A DNA stretch of 64,000 bases from Chloroflexota bacterium (GTDB lineage: Bacteria > Chloroflexota > Anaerolineae > Aggregatilineales > Phototrophicaceae): the NCBI GenBank assembly GCA_026708115.1, contig JAPOVL010000046.1, positions 310,001 to 374,000 of the forward strand. Reading direction: 5' to 3'. The notes under the pieces were generated by a model. The model saw nothing but the letters and a program-made list of their open reading frames with translations. It had not been told where the DNA came from and did not search any database. The translations under genes and the position numbers were made by a program. Position 1 is the first letter of the stretch. The number at the start of each line of letters is the position of its first letter. Positions 17,482 to 25,853 of the stretch are shown piece by piece.

Positions 17482-18588
17482 ATGGATGCCAACCTGCAAT
17501 TTATCCCGATCATGATCGTGGGTTTCGCCGCTGCCCTGTGTTTGACGCCTCTGACAAGACAAATCGCCATGCGCCTGGGGGTAACCGCGGCGCCCAGCCG
17601 GCGCAATATCCATGTACGACATATGCCGTTAATGGGCGGGGCAGCGATCTATGTGGCCTTCGTTCTATCCATCCTCTTGTTCAGTCCGCCGGCGCACTTG
17701 AAAGAACTAGGCGCGATCGTCGCCGGCACCACCTTGCTGGCCTGGATCGGCTATCTGGACGACCGCAAGCATCTTAGCCCGCGTCTGCGCCTGCTGGTGA
17801 TGGTGGCGGCGGCCTTGGTGGTCACGCTGGTGGGGGTGCAAATACGGCTATTTGGCAAGCAATGGATCGATATCCCGCTCACCTTGTTCTGGATTGTCGC
17901 GCTGATCAACGCCTTGAACTGGATCGACAATATGGACGGCTTGGCCGCCGGCACCGCGGCAATCGCCTCGGGATTCTTTCTGTTCATGGCAGTGACGCAA
18001 GGGCAGATCCTGGTTAGCATGCTGGCGGCGGCGATCTTCGGCAGCGCTATCGGTTTCTTGACCTACAACTTCAATCCCTCGAGCACATTCATGGGCGATA
18101 TGGGCGCCTACACGCTGGGATTCGTCTTGGCGATTCTGGCCATCAAGCTGAAATTCGCGGAGCAATCGCTCAATGTGACCTGGATGGTGCCCGTGCTCGT
18201 GCTGTCATTGCCTATCGTCGATATCAATCTGGCGATACTCACCCGCCTGATAGAAAGACGCCCCTTGATGCTGGGGGGCAAGGACCATGTCTCGCACCGG
18301 CTACTGAGCCTGGGTTTTTCGCAACGACAGGCACTGTTCTTGCTTTACGTCTTTTCCCTGATCTTTGGCGGCATCGCCGTGGCTGTCAGTCGAATCCCAG
18401 AGCGACAAGCGTTGCAGGTCGGGACGCTGGCGCTGGCGCTGCTGGCGTTGATCTTCGTCGGACTGGTAATACTGCGCAGGCGCTGTCAGTCGCTGGAAAA
18501 GCCGCTCGGCGGCGGCGAGAAAGTTTATCGCGCTCACGAAAACAATAAATCTTCCACTCGCCCGGGCAACTCGGTTTATAAAACATAA
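17482..18588 (+). CDS. Undecaprenyl-phosphate N-acetylhexosamine-1-phosphate transferase (WecA/TagO/MraY superfamily)
   Basis: 368 residues with about ten membrane helices. It transfers a sugar-1-phosphate from a UDP-sugar to undecaprenyl phosphate, the first membrane step in surface glycan synthesis. Conserved blocks: HVRHMPLMGG (44-53), the YLDDR Asp pair at 93-94, NALNWIDNMDGLAAG (143-157), FMGDMGAYTLG (203-213) and GKDHVSHRL (266-274). The C-terminal 50 residues are a charged tail. The HVSHRL form is closer to WecA/TagO than to MraY. It stands alone, not in a glycan cluster. Confidence 0.92.
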   Translation: MDANLQFIPIMIVGFAAALCLTPLTRQIAMRLGVTAAPSRRNIHVRHMPLMGGAAIYVAFVLSILLFSPPAHLKELGAIVAGTTLLAWIGYLDDRKHLSPRLRLLVMVAAALVVTLVGVQIRLFGKQWIDIPLTLFWIVALINALNWIDNMDGLAAGTAAIASGFFLFMAVTQGQILVSMLAAAIFGSAIGFLTYNFNPSSTFMGDMGAYTLGFVLAILAIKLKFAEQSLNVTWMVPVLVLSLPIVDINLAILTRLIERRPLMLGGKDHVSHRLLSLGFSQRQALFLLYVFSLIFGGIAVAVSRIPERQALQVGTLALALLALIFVGLVILRRRCQSLEKPLGGGEKVYRAHENNKSSTRPGNSVYKT

Positions 18589-18728
18589 CGAAGCGGTTAG
18601 TTCTTTTTGCCTTGACTAAGCAAGTCTCTCGTTTGTGCGCCTAGGATAAATCTCGTCTGCATTTTTCATTGAAATCTGCGATAATGCGCCTCGAGTTCAA
18701 CCGCGCTTTCTCGAAACAAGTGTGACCC

Positions 18729-19856
18729 ATGACGCGAATTGCAGTCTCGGAAAACATGCTCGTCGACTATAGCGAGGACCGTTGGCGCCTGATCCAACTC
18801 GATGACGCCGCCGCGCCAAGCCTGCTGGTCGAGGTCAAGGCGGGCAGGAGCTTCCGCTACGACAATGATTTTGGCATGCGGCGCGCCTTGCCGCCGCTGG
18901 GTGAAGTCGCCGCGCGAGATATCGGCGAGGTGGTGTTGGGCTGGTCGGAAGAAGAGGCCGCCTGGCAATTGGGAATGACGCTATCGCCTGACTTGTCATT
19001 CTCGCGCAGCAGTCGCTGGTTCGAAGTGCTGCGCATCGACGACCCCGATCAATCGCGCAGTCAGCGGACTGTTCAGCAGATCGGTCTGGCATTGGCTGAT
19101 GTCTTGGGTAAACCCTTTGTGGCTTCAGTGCCGGGGGATGCCATGGCGGAGCCCGAGCCGATACCCTTGATTGATCTTCCGCTTGAATTGGGCAACTGGA
19201 TCTTGCAGGCGCGAACAGACACGGATGAAAGCGAACTGAAGTTTGGGCGCGACCGCCATTGGATCCGCGCCAGGTACCGTCAAATCGCCTGGTACGGCAT
19301 ATTGGCGGCATTTTATGCCTGGGTCTCGATCGCCTCATTAATTCATGAGTTGGCCTTGCCCAATGCCGGGACGCTGATTCCCGATCCCAGCCTTTTGCCG
19401 TACTTGGGACTTGGCGTGTCCCTATTGCTGGTTCTGATGATCGGGCTGCAAGTCAGGCAGATCATGCAACAGCCGGATACCTTGGTGATCAGCGCCGACA
19501 AACAGAGCGTCAGCGCCCTGCGCGGCAATGGTTTGCGTTGGCAGGTTGACGCGGGCGACGTTCAATCGGTATACGCCAGTGAATTGGTCAAGAAACGCGG
19601 TCGGCGGCCGGTTGTCTTTCATGGCGAGATAAACTTGCAAATGATTGATGGCAGTTTTCGGCGATTGCTGGTGGAGGACGACAAACGCGCGGATGCGCTG
19701 CTGCCCGGTTGCGACGCCGTAGTTGAGAAGAACCGTCCGTCAGGCGTCAGCGTTTTGGAACCCGACGCTGTCACGACGGCGCTGCAAGCCGCCGCCGTGC
19801 ACGTTGCCGTCTGCCTTGGCGACTTGCCCGTCTGGTACGACCGCCGCTTCAAATAG
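18729..19856 (+). CDS. Hypothetical protein with two central TM helices
   Basis: 375 residues. The first about 180 form a soluble domain without a known motif. RYRQIAWYGILAAFYAWVSI begins a membrane helix (about 182-205) and YLGLGVSLLLVLMIGLQ a second (about 222-240). The remaining 135 residues look like a beta-rich PH-like domain, with WQVDAGDVQSVYASE and HGEINLQMIDGSFRRLL. No family is recognised with confidence. The following dehydrogenase gene starts 40 bases on, so the two may be co-transcribed. Confidence 0.6.
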   Translation: MTRIAVSENMLVDYSEDRWRLIQLDDAAAPSLLVEVKAGRSFRYDNDFGMRRALPPLGEVAARDIGEVVLGWSEEEAAWQLGMTLSPDLSFSRSSRWFEVLRIDDPDQSRSQRTVQQIGLALADVLGKPFVASVPGDAMAEPEPIPLIDLPLELGNWILQARTDTDESELKFGRDRHWIRARYRQIAWYGILAAFYAWVSIASLIHELALPNAGTLIPDPSLLPYLGLGVSLLLVLMIGLQVRQIMQQPDTLVISADKQSVSALRGNGLRWQVDAGDVQSVYASELVKKRGRRPVVFHGEINLQMIDGSFRRLLVEDDKRADALLPGCDAVVEKNRPSGVSVLEPDAVTTALQAAAVHVAVCLGDLPVWYDRRFK

Positions 19857-19896
19857 CGCCCTGCTTGGCGAAATCATCTCCTCGGAGAGGCGAGCT

Positions 19897-20937
19897 ATGA
19901 AAAGCAAAGTCATCGTGGATCCCAGTTTCCGCCGCATGGACGAGATATTCTCTCCGGCAGATCGACAACGGCTTTTTGACCTGGTCGATGTGATCTGGGG
20001 GCGCGACGAGCCGATGCCGCCCGGGGACTTCCTCGCGGCATTGCCCGCGGCTGATTTTGTGATCTGCGCCGATTGGCGCTATGGCGAAGTGCTGGATCAA
20101 GCGCGGCAGCTCAAGGCGATCATCACTGTTTCCGGGGCCTTCCCGCTGCGCTTGGACTACGAGTTTTGCTATCGTAATCGTATACGGGTACTCAGCGCAG
20201 CGCCGGCTTTTGCGCGGCAGGTGGCGGAGTTTGCCTTGGGGATGGCGATTTCCTCGGCGCGCGATATCGCTATTGGCGACCGCGAGATGCGGGCTGGGCG
20301 GGAGAAGTATTTGCACGATGGCAACGTCGGCACTTTTCTGCTTTACGACAAGCCGGTGGGCATGATTGGCTATGGCAGCCTGGCGCGCGAATTGCGTAAA
20401 CTCTTGCAGCCCTTTAACGTGACAATATCGGCTTACGATCCCTGGCTCGGCGACGGCTATCTGCGCCGTCAGGGCGTGGAGCCGCTGGCGCTGGAGGAAT
20501 TGATGGCGCGTTCGCGACTGATCTTTGTGCTGGCGTCGCCAACGGCCGAGAACCGGGCCATGATCACGCGCGAGCTTCTGGAATTGGTGCAGCCGGGCGC
20601 CGTATTCGCTTTGATAAGCCGCGCCCACGTCGTCGATTTCGCCGCTTTGACGGAGCTGGTGCTGGCGGGGCGCTTCAAGCTGGCGACGGATGTCTTCCCC
20701 ACGGAACCCTTGGAACACGACCATCCCATACGCGCCGCCGAGGGCGCATTGCTTTCCGCGCATCGCGCCGGCTCGGTGAAGGAAGCGATGTTTGAACTAG
20801 GGCAAATGGCGCTTGACGACCTGGAAGCGCTGGCCAAGGGACTGCCGCCTCGGCGCTTGCAATCGGCCGAGCCCGAACTCAGCGGGCGTTATGCCAGCAA
20901 CCGCGCCAAAGGGGGCAGGCAACCGTTGCAGATGTGA
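19897..20937 (+). CDS. D-2-hydroxyacid dehydrogenase family (phosphoglycerate dehydrogenase-like) protein
   Basis: 346 residues from ATG 19897, which has GGAGAGG upstream; an open extension to 19723 overlaps the previous gene and is rejected. The Rossmann loop VGMIGYGSLARE is at 154-165 (the third Gly of GxGxxG is Ala). The catalytic set is represented by the Arg in LISRAHVVD, the Glu in VFPTEPL and the His in SAHRAG. NAD(P)-dependent oxidation of a 2-hydroxy acid is expected, but the substrate loop is not diagnostic. It is not a canonical SerA because the ACT and ASB domains are missing. Confidence 0.85.
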   Translation: MKSKVIVDPSFRRMDEIFSPADRQRLFDLVDVIWGRDEPMPPGDFLAALPAADFVICADWRYGEVLDQARQLKAIITVSGAFPLRLDYEFCYRNRIRVLSAAPAFARQVAEFALGMAISSARDIAIGDREMRAGREKYLHDGNVGTFLLYDKPVGMIGYGSLARELRKLLQPFNVTISAYDPWLGDGYLRRQGVEPLALEELMARSRLIFVLASPTAENRAMITRELLELVQPGAVFALISRAHVVDFAALTELVLAGRFKLATDVFPTEPLEHDHPIRAAEGALLSAHRAGSVKEAMFELGQMALDDLEALAKGLPPRRLQSAEPELSGRYASNRAKGGRQPLQM

Positions 20938-21043
20938 TAATAGCAACGCCCTCGCGCTGACGGTAAAGCAGCCAGATCTAGAGAGCCAGTCTGGCGGGTA
21001 ACCACGCTTTTTTGTTTGCGGCTGACGCGGGAACCGGGCGCGC

Positions 21044-22213
21044 TCAAACAACGCCGCGCATCGTCTCCTCGCGCAAGTGCGTCACCACGGCTCGCAGGGC
21101 CTCGTCTTCATCGGCGCCGTCGGCCTTGCATTGATGATAGACTGCCAGTTGCCGGTCAGAACTGGTGCCCTTGTCCAGAATGGTCTTGATGAAGTTGATT
21201 TCCTGGCGCGAGCCAAGCTCGTCAACGACATCGTCGATCAGCTCCAGCAGCTCATGCGTCAGGAAACGCATGGGAATCGATTCGCGTTTGCCATAGTCGA
21301 CCAGTTGCCCGTCGAGCCCCCAACGCACAGCGCGCCACTTGTTCTCGGCGATCAGTTCGTTGGGGTAGATGCGCCAACTGAGGTTTTGATTGCGCAGTTG
21401 GATCAGCTTGGCGCAGAGTGCTTGGATCAAGGCGGCGATGGCGACGGCTTCGTCCACCGTGGTACAGATGTCACAGACGCGGACTTCCAAAGTGCCGAAC
21501 TGTTCTTGCGGGCGCGCGTCCCACCAGATCTTGGTGTAATCAGCTTTGCCATCGGCGCGGTCTTTGCCCAGCGCGCCGACGCGACCGAAGGTCTCGATCA
21601 TCGCGTTGAAGTCGGTGAAGGAGGAGAAAGTCGGCGGAATGCCCGTGCGCGGCAGGTTCTCGAAGATGATGCTGCGGTAACTTTTCAGCCCGGTCGGGTG
21701 GCCGTGCCAGAACGGTGAACTGGTTGAGAGCGTCAGAATATGCGGCAGGAAGTAGCGCAGTTGATTCTGAATATCAATCAGCAGATCGAGTTGTTCGGGT
21801 TCGGTGCCAAAGCCGATATGCACATGCATGCCGAAAATCAACATTTGGCGCGCAACTTCTTGCATGTAGTTCTTGAGGTCTTCGTAGCGTTCGCCCGGAT
21901 TGGCTTCCTGTTCTTCCCAGCGCGCGAAGGGATGCGTGCTGGCTGCTATGATGCAATAACCGTGACGCTGGGCGACCGTGTCCACTTCGCGCCGCAGCCG
22001 CAGCAATTCCATGCGCGCTTCGCCCACATTACGACAGATGGCGCTGCCCACTTCGATTTGCGATTGAAGGAACTCCGGCTTTACCTGATCGCCGATCTGC
22101 ATGATGCGGTCATCGTGCAAGAGTTCTTGAACGACCGCCGCCAATTCGCCGCTGGCTGGGTCGATCAACTGATATTCTTCTTCAATGCCGATGGTCAGTG
22201 GTGCGGAATGCAT
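21044..22213 (-). CDS. GCS2-type carboxylate-amine ligase (YbdK-like glutamate-cysteine ligase family)
   Basis: 389 residues, normal for the family. Signatures are TIGIEEEYQLID near the start, then IGSAICRNVGEAR-like ATP/metal residues, GMHVHIGFG, TLSTSSPFWHGHPTGLKSYR and TLEVRVCDICTT. The family makes an ATP-dependent gamma-glutamyl or similar amide bond; YbdK has weak glutamate-cysteine ligase activity. GGGGGTGATGAG precedes ATG 22213. No glutathione synthase is adjacent, so the product is unknown. Confidence 0.9.
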   Translation of the reverse strand: MHSAPLTIGIEEEYQLIDPASGELAAVVQELLHDDRIMQIGDQVKPEFLQSQIEVGSAICRNVGEARMELLRLRREVDTVAQRHGYCIIAASTHPFARWEEQEANPGERYEDLKNYMQEVARQMLIFGMHVHIGFGTEPEQLDLLIDIQNQLRYFLPHILTLSTSSPFWHGHPTGLKSYRSIIFENLPRTGIPPTFSSFTDFNAMIETFGRVGALGKDRADGKADYTKIWWDARPQEQFGTLEVRVCDICTTVDEAVAIAALIQALCAKLIQLRNQNLSWRIYPNELIAENKWRAVRWGLDGQLVDYGKRESIPMRFLTHELLELIDDVVDELGSRQEINFIKTILDKGTSSDRQLAVYHQCKADGADEDEALRAVVTHLREETMRGVV

Positions 22214-22289
22214 CTCATCACCCCCTTATGGCATATTTGCGATTCTAAAGAATGGTAACATAATCCCGGCGCTTGGCAAAAGATTAAAG

Positions 22290-22309
22290 CCGTCAATTCC
22301 TTTAAGTTT
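22290..22309. other. 20-base match to the conserved 16S rRNA site near E. coli position 907-926
   Basis: On the minus strand these bases equal the universal 16S segment used for the 907R/926R primers (plus-strand reading CCGTCAATTCCTTTAAGTTT). Bases on either side do not continue as 16S rRNA. The 240-base gap between the GCS2 ligase and sulfatase genes holds nothing else recognised. Confidence 0.5.
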
Positions 22310-22455
22310 CGGTGGCGATTATTAACGGGAAGGAACGGATCGGTGAGTCGCCGATTATGCGGGAGTTCGCAGAGTCGATCCAAAGGCTCGCCGCTATATG
22401 TCGAAAATCCTCTGTACGCTCTGCGTCTCAGAGGTGAAAAAATGAACTGCGTAGC

Positions 22456-24015
22456 CTAATCCAGCGGCCAGTCCCGCACTTCGCAGCGCTGGGCCCAGAT
22501 ATCGTACAGCCCGCTCATATCGCGGACGCGATCCCTTTCGCTGGCGGCGAGGTCATTCAGCTCGGTACGATCCTCGATCATATTGTAGAGTTCCCAGGGG
22601 CCCGGGTGCTTGCTGACCAGCTTCCAGTCGCCGATGCGCAGGGCGCGGTTGCCCTCGTGCTCCCAGTAGAGCGGTTGCTCGCGCTGCCAGTCGCGTTGCT
22701 GAAGCGCCGGCAAGAAGCTTTCGCCTTCGACGGGCTGTATCGCTTGGCCGCCATACTCGGCCGGATATCCCGCGCCGGCCAATTCGGCGAAGGTCGGGAG
22801 TACATCAATGAACTGGGCAGGGCTATGGATGAGCGTGCCCGCGTCGACCTGATCGGGATAGTGCACGATGCAAGGCGAGGAGATGCCGCCTTCGTGCACC
22901 CAATGCTTGTAGAGGCGGAAGGGCGAATTGGAGGCGTTGGCCCAAGGCAGGTCGTAGCTCATGTAAGTGTCGGCGGGCCCGGGCAGCAGATCGCGCCGAT
23001 TGCCGATTTGCACCGGGCGTCCATCGGGCAGGTTGGGCACATAAGAATTGATCCAGCCATCCTCCGCCAGATATTCAGCGCAGCCGCCGTTATCGGACAG
23101 GAAGACGATCATGGTATTGTCGGTTATGTCGTGCTCGTCCAGCCTAGCCAGGATGCGGCCGATGCCCTGATCCATGCGATCGATCATGGCGGCGTAAGTG
23201 GCCATGCGCAGGTCTTCCCAGTCGCTATGCTTTTCGTCGGCCCAGGGATGCGAGTCCTGGTCGCGCGGCGAGATCTGCCAGATCGGATCCAGGATGCCGA
23301 GGCTGTTGAGTTCTTCGTGGCGCTGTTGACGCAGCGTGTCCCAGCCGGTGCGGTACAGTCCTTGGTATTTGGCGATGTCCTCCGGCAGGGCATGCAGGGG
23401 CCAATGAGGCGCCGTATAGGCGACATGCAGGAAAAACGGCATGTCATCACGGCGCGCGCCGCCAATCATTCTTATTGCGTGGTCCGTGATGTCGTCGGTG
23501 TAATAGAATCCGTCGCGATGTTCGTGGACAAGCTCGCCGTCCTCCATCAGGGCATGGGGATGGAAGAAACTGCCGGCGCCAGCCAGCGTGCCAAAGAATT
23601 GATCAAAGCCGCGATCCAGCGGGGTGGGATAACCGGGCGCGCCGGGGCGCCAGTCGTCGCGATGACGCGCCACATATTCGCCGCCGGTATGCCATTTGCC
23701 AGACATCAGGGTACGATAGCCGACACCTTTCAGCACTTCTGCAATCGTCACCGCGTCATCACGCAGATAACCCTGATAAGCTCGCGTGCCGCGATTCGAC
23801 ATCATGTGCCCGACGCCGGCTTGATGCGGGTACAAACCGGTCAGCAGCGCGGCGCGTGACGGGCAGCAGCGCGCGAAGCTGTACATCTGGGAGAAGCGAG
23901 CGCCACCCGCCGCCAGGCGATCGAGGTTGGGCGTGGCGATCTCGGAGCCGAAGCAGCCGATGTCGGAGTAACCCATATCGTCTGCCAGAATCAGGATGAT
24001 GTTTGCTTGGGACAT
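22456..24015 (-). CDS. Type I sulfatase (arylsulfatase family)
   Basis: 519 residues. The active-site signature is CCPSR at 50-54, where Cys50 would be converted to formylglycine. Metal ligands are Asp12-Asp13 in LADDMGYSD and the later DNGG. GKWHTGG and TAPHWPLH supply Lys/His of the sulfate site. No signal peptide is visible (MSQANIILILADD), so it may act in the cytoplasm after uptake, or the leader is absent in this form. The substrate is probably a sulfated polysaccharide fragment or aryl/choline sulfate. No sulfatase-maturing enzyme is in this window. Confidence 0.93.
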   Translation of the reverse strand: MSQANIILILADDMGYSDIGCFGSEIATPNLDRLAAGGARFSQMYSFARCCPSRAALLTGLYPHQAGVGHMMSNRGTRAYQGYLRDDAVTIAEVLKGVGYRTLMSGKWHTGGEYVARHRDDWRPGAPGYPTPLDRGFDQFFGTLAGAGSFFHPHALMEDGELVHEHRDGFYYTDDITDHAIRMIGGARRDDMPFFLHVAYTAPHWPLHALPEDIAKYQGLYRTGWDTLRQQRHEELNSLGILDPIWQISPRDQDSHPWADEKHSDWEDLRMATYAAMIDRMDQGIGRILARLDEHDITDNTMIVFLSDNGGCAEYLAEDGWINSYVPNLPDGRPVQIGNRRDLLPGPADTYMSYDLPWANASNSPFRLYKHWVHEGGISSPCIVHYPDQVDAGTLIHSPAQFIDVLPTFAELAGAGYPAEYGGQAIQPVEGESFLPALQQRDWQREQPLYWEHEGNRALRIGDWKLVSKHPGPWELYNMIEDRTELNDLAASERDRVRDMSGLYDIWAQRCEVRDWPLD

Positions 24016-24059
24016 GGGACCTCAATTCGTATACTTGTCACAAAGACATCCTAGACACA

Positions 24060-24148
24060 GCCGCTCAGCGGCAGCGAATCGTCCACAGGAATGTCGCGCT
24101 CACACAAAACAAGGAGCATTCTCGTCGCATGAGCGACGCGGTTTATCA
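24060..24148 (+). repeat. Dispersed repeat, copy B
   Basis: Shares GCCGCTC, GGAATGTCGCGCTCAC, CACAAAACAAGGAGC, GTCGCATGAGCGAC and GCGGTTTA in order with copies C and D. The GTCGC-ATGA-GCGAC part is a perfect short hairpin. Confidence 0.7.
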
Positions 24149-24281
24149 AATAAGAGAACTATAGCGCACTCGAAAGAATAGCGTATGTGCTGGTGACGCG
24201 CGGCGCAAAGCGATTGCATTCGGGCCTCGAATAAGAAACACTTATGTTTTGGATTGCATATTACATGTCTATTATATAAGA

Positions 24282-24360
24282 TTTCCTGTGGCAGGCGATT
24301 GGTTGGCTGCCAGTCTGCCACAGGAAACGCATAACAGTGAAAACCCATTAGGTTTTCACT
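24282..24360. repeat. Two adjacent perfect inverted repeats in a gene-free stretch
   Basis: TTTCCTGTGGCAG (24282-24294) pairs with CTGCCACAGGAAA (24315-24327), and AGTGAAAACC (24336-24345) pairs with GGTTTTCACT (24351-24360). Neither is followed by a T run. The about 510-base gap 24016-24527 otherwise holds only repeat copy B; the hairpins lie 168-246 bases upstream of the secreted HNH protein gene. Confidence 0.75.
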
Positions 24361-24527
24361 ACCAGTATACCTTATCCAACACAGCCCTGAAATGCTCCGG
24401 GCTTTCACTAGGCTGGCGCGTTTGTGCGCCGAGCCCCGATCTACGGCATCGTTGTTTATCTGAATGACTTGGCGGCAATCCAATCGCTGGGCAGCGGCCG
24501 CTTAGGCTTCCATTGAGGGAGGAAATG

Positions 24528-25841
24528 ATGGCTGTCCGGCGAATAATTGTTGCAGCGGCAGTGGCATTTGCGACGGCACTGTCAGTATCAGCGCAAGTCA
24601 CTGTTGCGCCGGAAAATCGATGTTCACCATATAGTCGAAGCGATTATTCTTATCCGCAGAGTATCGAGCTGCGCATCATCGAGGAGAATCTCGATGGCAA
24701 GATTATCAGCCTTTACACGGAGGAAATGTTCAGCAGCAGGTATGAAACTGATATTGAGCATATCGTTGCCACTTCCGAAGCGCACGATAGCGGATTATGC
24801 GCGCAGCCGGTTTCAACAAGACGGCAATTCGCACAGGATTTAGATAATCTCACGCTTGCCAGTCCCAGCCTCAACCGCCACGAGAAAAGCAGCAAAGACT
24901 TGGCGCAATGGACGCCAGCTGAAAACGTATGCTGGTTCGCGCAGACTGTTGTGAATGTAAAAGCGAAGTACAAGCTGTCGATGGATAGCAGAGAGGCGAA
25001 CGCCGCAATCCAGATTCTGCAGCGATGTAAGCCGCGTGAGCAATGTCAATCGCTCGGCATAGCGGAAAAGCTGAATTGTTACGCTGGCGATCCACCGGCG
25101 AACGCGGTGACCGCGCCGGCTGGCGACGAAGGCTGCTTCGCGTCCGATACCGCCCGTTTGACGGGCGCGATGAACATCCGGTCGGGGGCGTCAATTGGCA
25201 GCGCGAAGATCGGCTTGGCGCTGCCGGGGTCCTTCGCTGTCTCGGGGTCGGCGCAAGGCGCGTCTTATTGCTGGCTGAACATCGGCCGCGGTTGGATAGC
25301 CAAAACATCGCTGGTTAGGGCGGCGGCAAGCGCCAGCCAACCCGCCCCGCAACAGCCCTCCGCGCCGCGCCGGGCTTGCTTCTCGTACAATACTGCCTAT
25401 GTGACTGGCGCGATGAATATCCGGTCGGGGGCGTCCACAGTCAGCGAGAAAGTTGGCTTGGCGCAGCCGGGTGCTTACGCTGTCCTAGAGTCAGCGCAAG
25501 GCGAAGCCTACTGCTGGGTTCGTATCAGTAACGGTTGGATAGCCAAGACACTAAGGGTTAGCGGGGCGAAGCCAGTTAGCAGTCGCTCCAGTCAACCCGT
25601 TTCTCAACCACCTGCCGCGCGACAGACATCGCAGCAATCGACACAAACGCAGCAAAAACAAACGCAGCCTGCCCAACAAGCACCCGCCGCGCAATCGGCG
25701 CTCGCGCTATATGATGACAATGGCAACGGAAGGATTACTTGCGCAGAGGCACGCAGACACGGAATCGCGCCCGTGCCGCGCGGACATCCGGCCTACCAAT
25801 ACATGAATGACTGCGATAAGGATGGCATTGTCTGCGAGTAA
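24528..25841 (+). CDS. Secreted HNH nuclease-like protein with two SH3 domains and a C-terminal Excalibur domain
   Basis: 437 residues from ATG 24528, with AGGGAGG 5 bases upstream. Order: signal peptide (1-22); a DUF1524/GmrSD-like HNH module with EHIV (77-80) and LDNLTLASPSLNRHEKSSKD (105-124), whose His and Asn/His residues fit a beta-beta-alpha-metal nuclease; bacterial SH3 domains at about 203-265 and 290-352, both with GAMNIRSGAS; a Gln/Thr/Ala-rich linker; and an Excalibur-type calcium-binding tail with DDNGNGRITCAEA and DCDKDGIVCE (397-437). It probably degrades DNA outside the cell while bound to the wall. The SH3 type recurs in the gene at 35001-35717. Confidence 0.8.
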   Translation: MAVRRIIVAAAVAFATALSVSAQVTVAPENRCSPYSRSDYSYPQSIELRIIEENLDGKIISLYTEEMFSSRYETDIEHIVATSEAHDSGLCAQPVSTRRQFAQDLDNLTLASPSLNRHEKSSKDLAQWTPAENVCWFAQTVVNVKAKYKLSMDSREANAAIQILQRCKPREQCQSLGIAEKLNCYAGDPPANAVTAPAGDEGCFASDTARLTGAMNIRSGASIGSAKIGLALPGSFAVSGSAQGASYCWLNIGRGWIAKTSLVRAAASASQPAPQQPSAPRRACFSYNTAYVTGAMNIRSGASTVSEKVGLAQPGAYAVLESAQGEAYCWVRISNGWIAKTLRVSGAKPVSSRSSQPVSQPPAARQTSQQSTQTQQKQTQPAQQAPAAQSALALYDDNGNGRITCAEARRHGIAPVPRGHPAYQYMNDCDKDGIVCE

Positions 25842-25853
25842 CGCCGCGGATGT

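Noticed and set aside
22320..22456. Possible tRNA or rRNA gene near the 16S-like 20-mer
   Set aside because: No cloverleaf, no T-loop consensus and no 16S sequence around the 20-mer.
22606..23859. 417-codon open frame antisense to the sulfatase gene
   Set aside because: The minus-strand sulfatase has complete catalytic motifs; the antisense product has low-complexity composition without motifs, as expected in GC-rich coding DNA.
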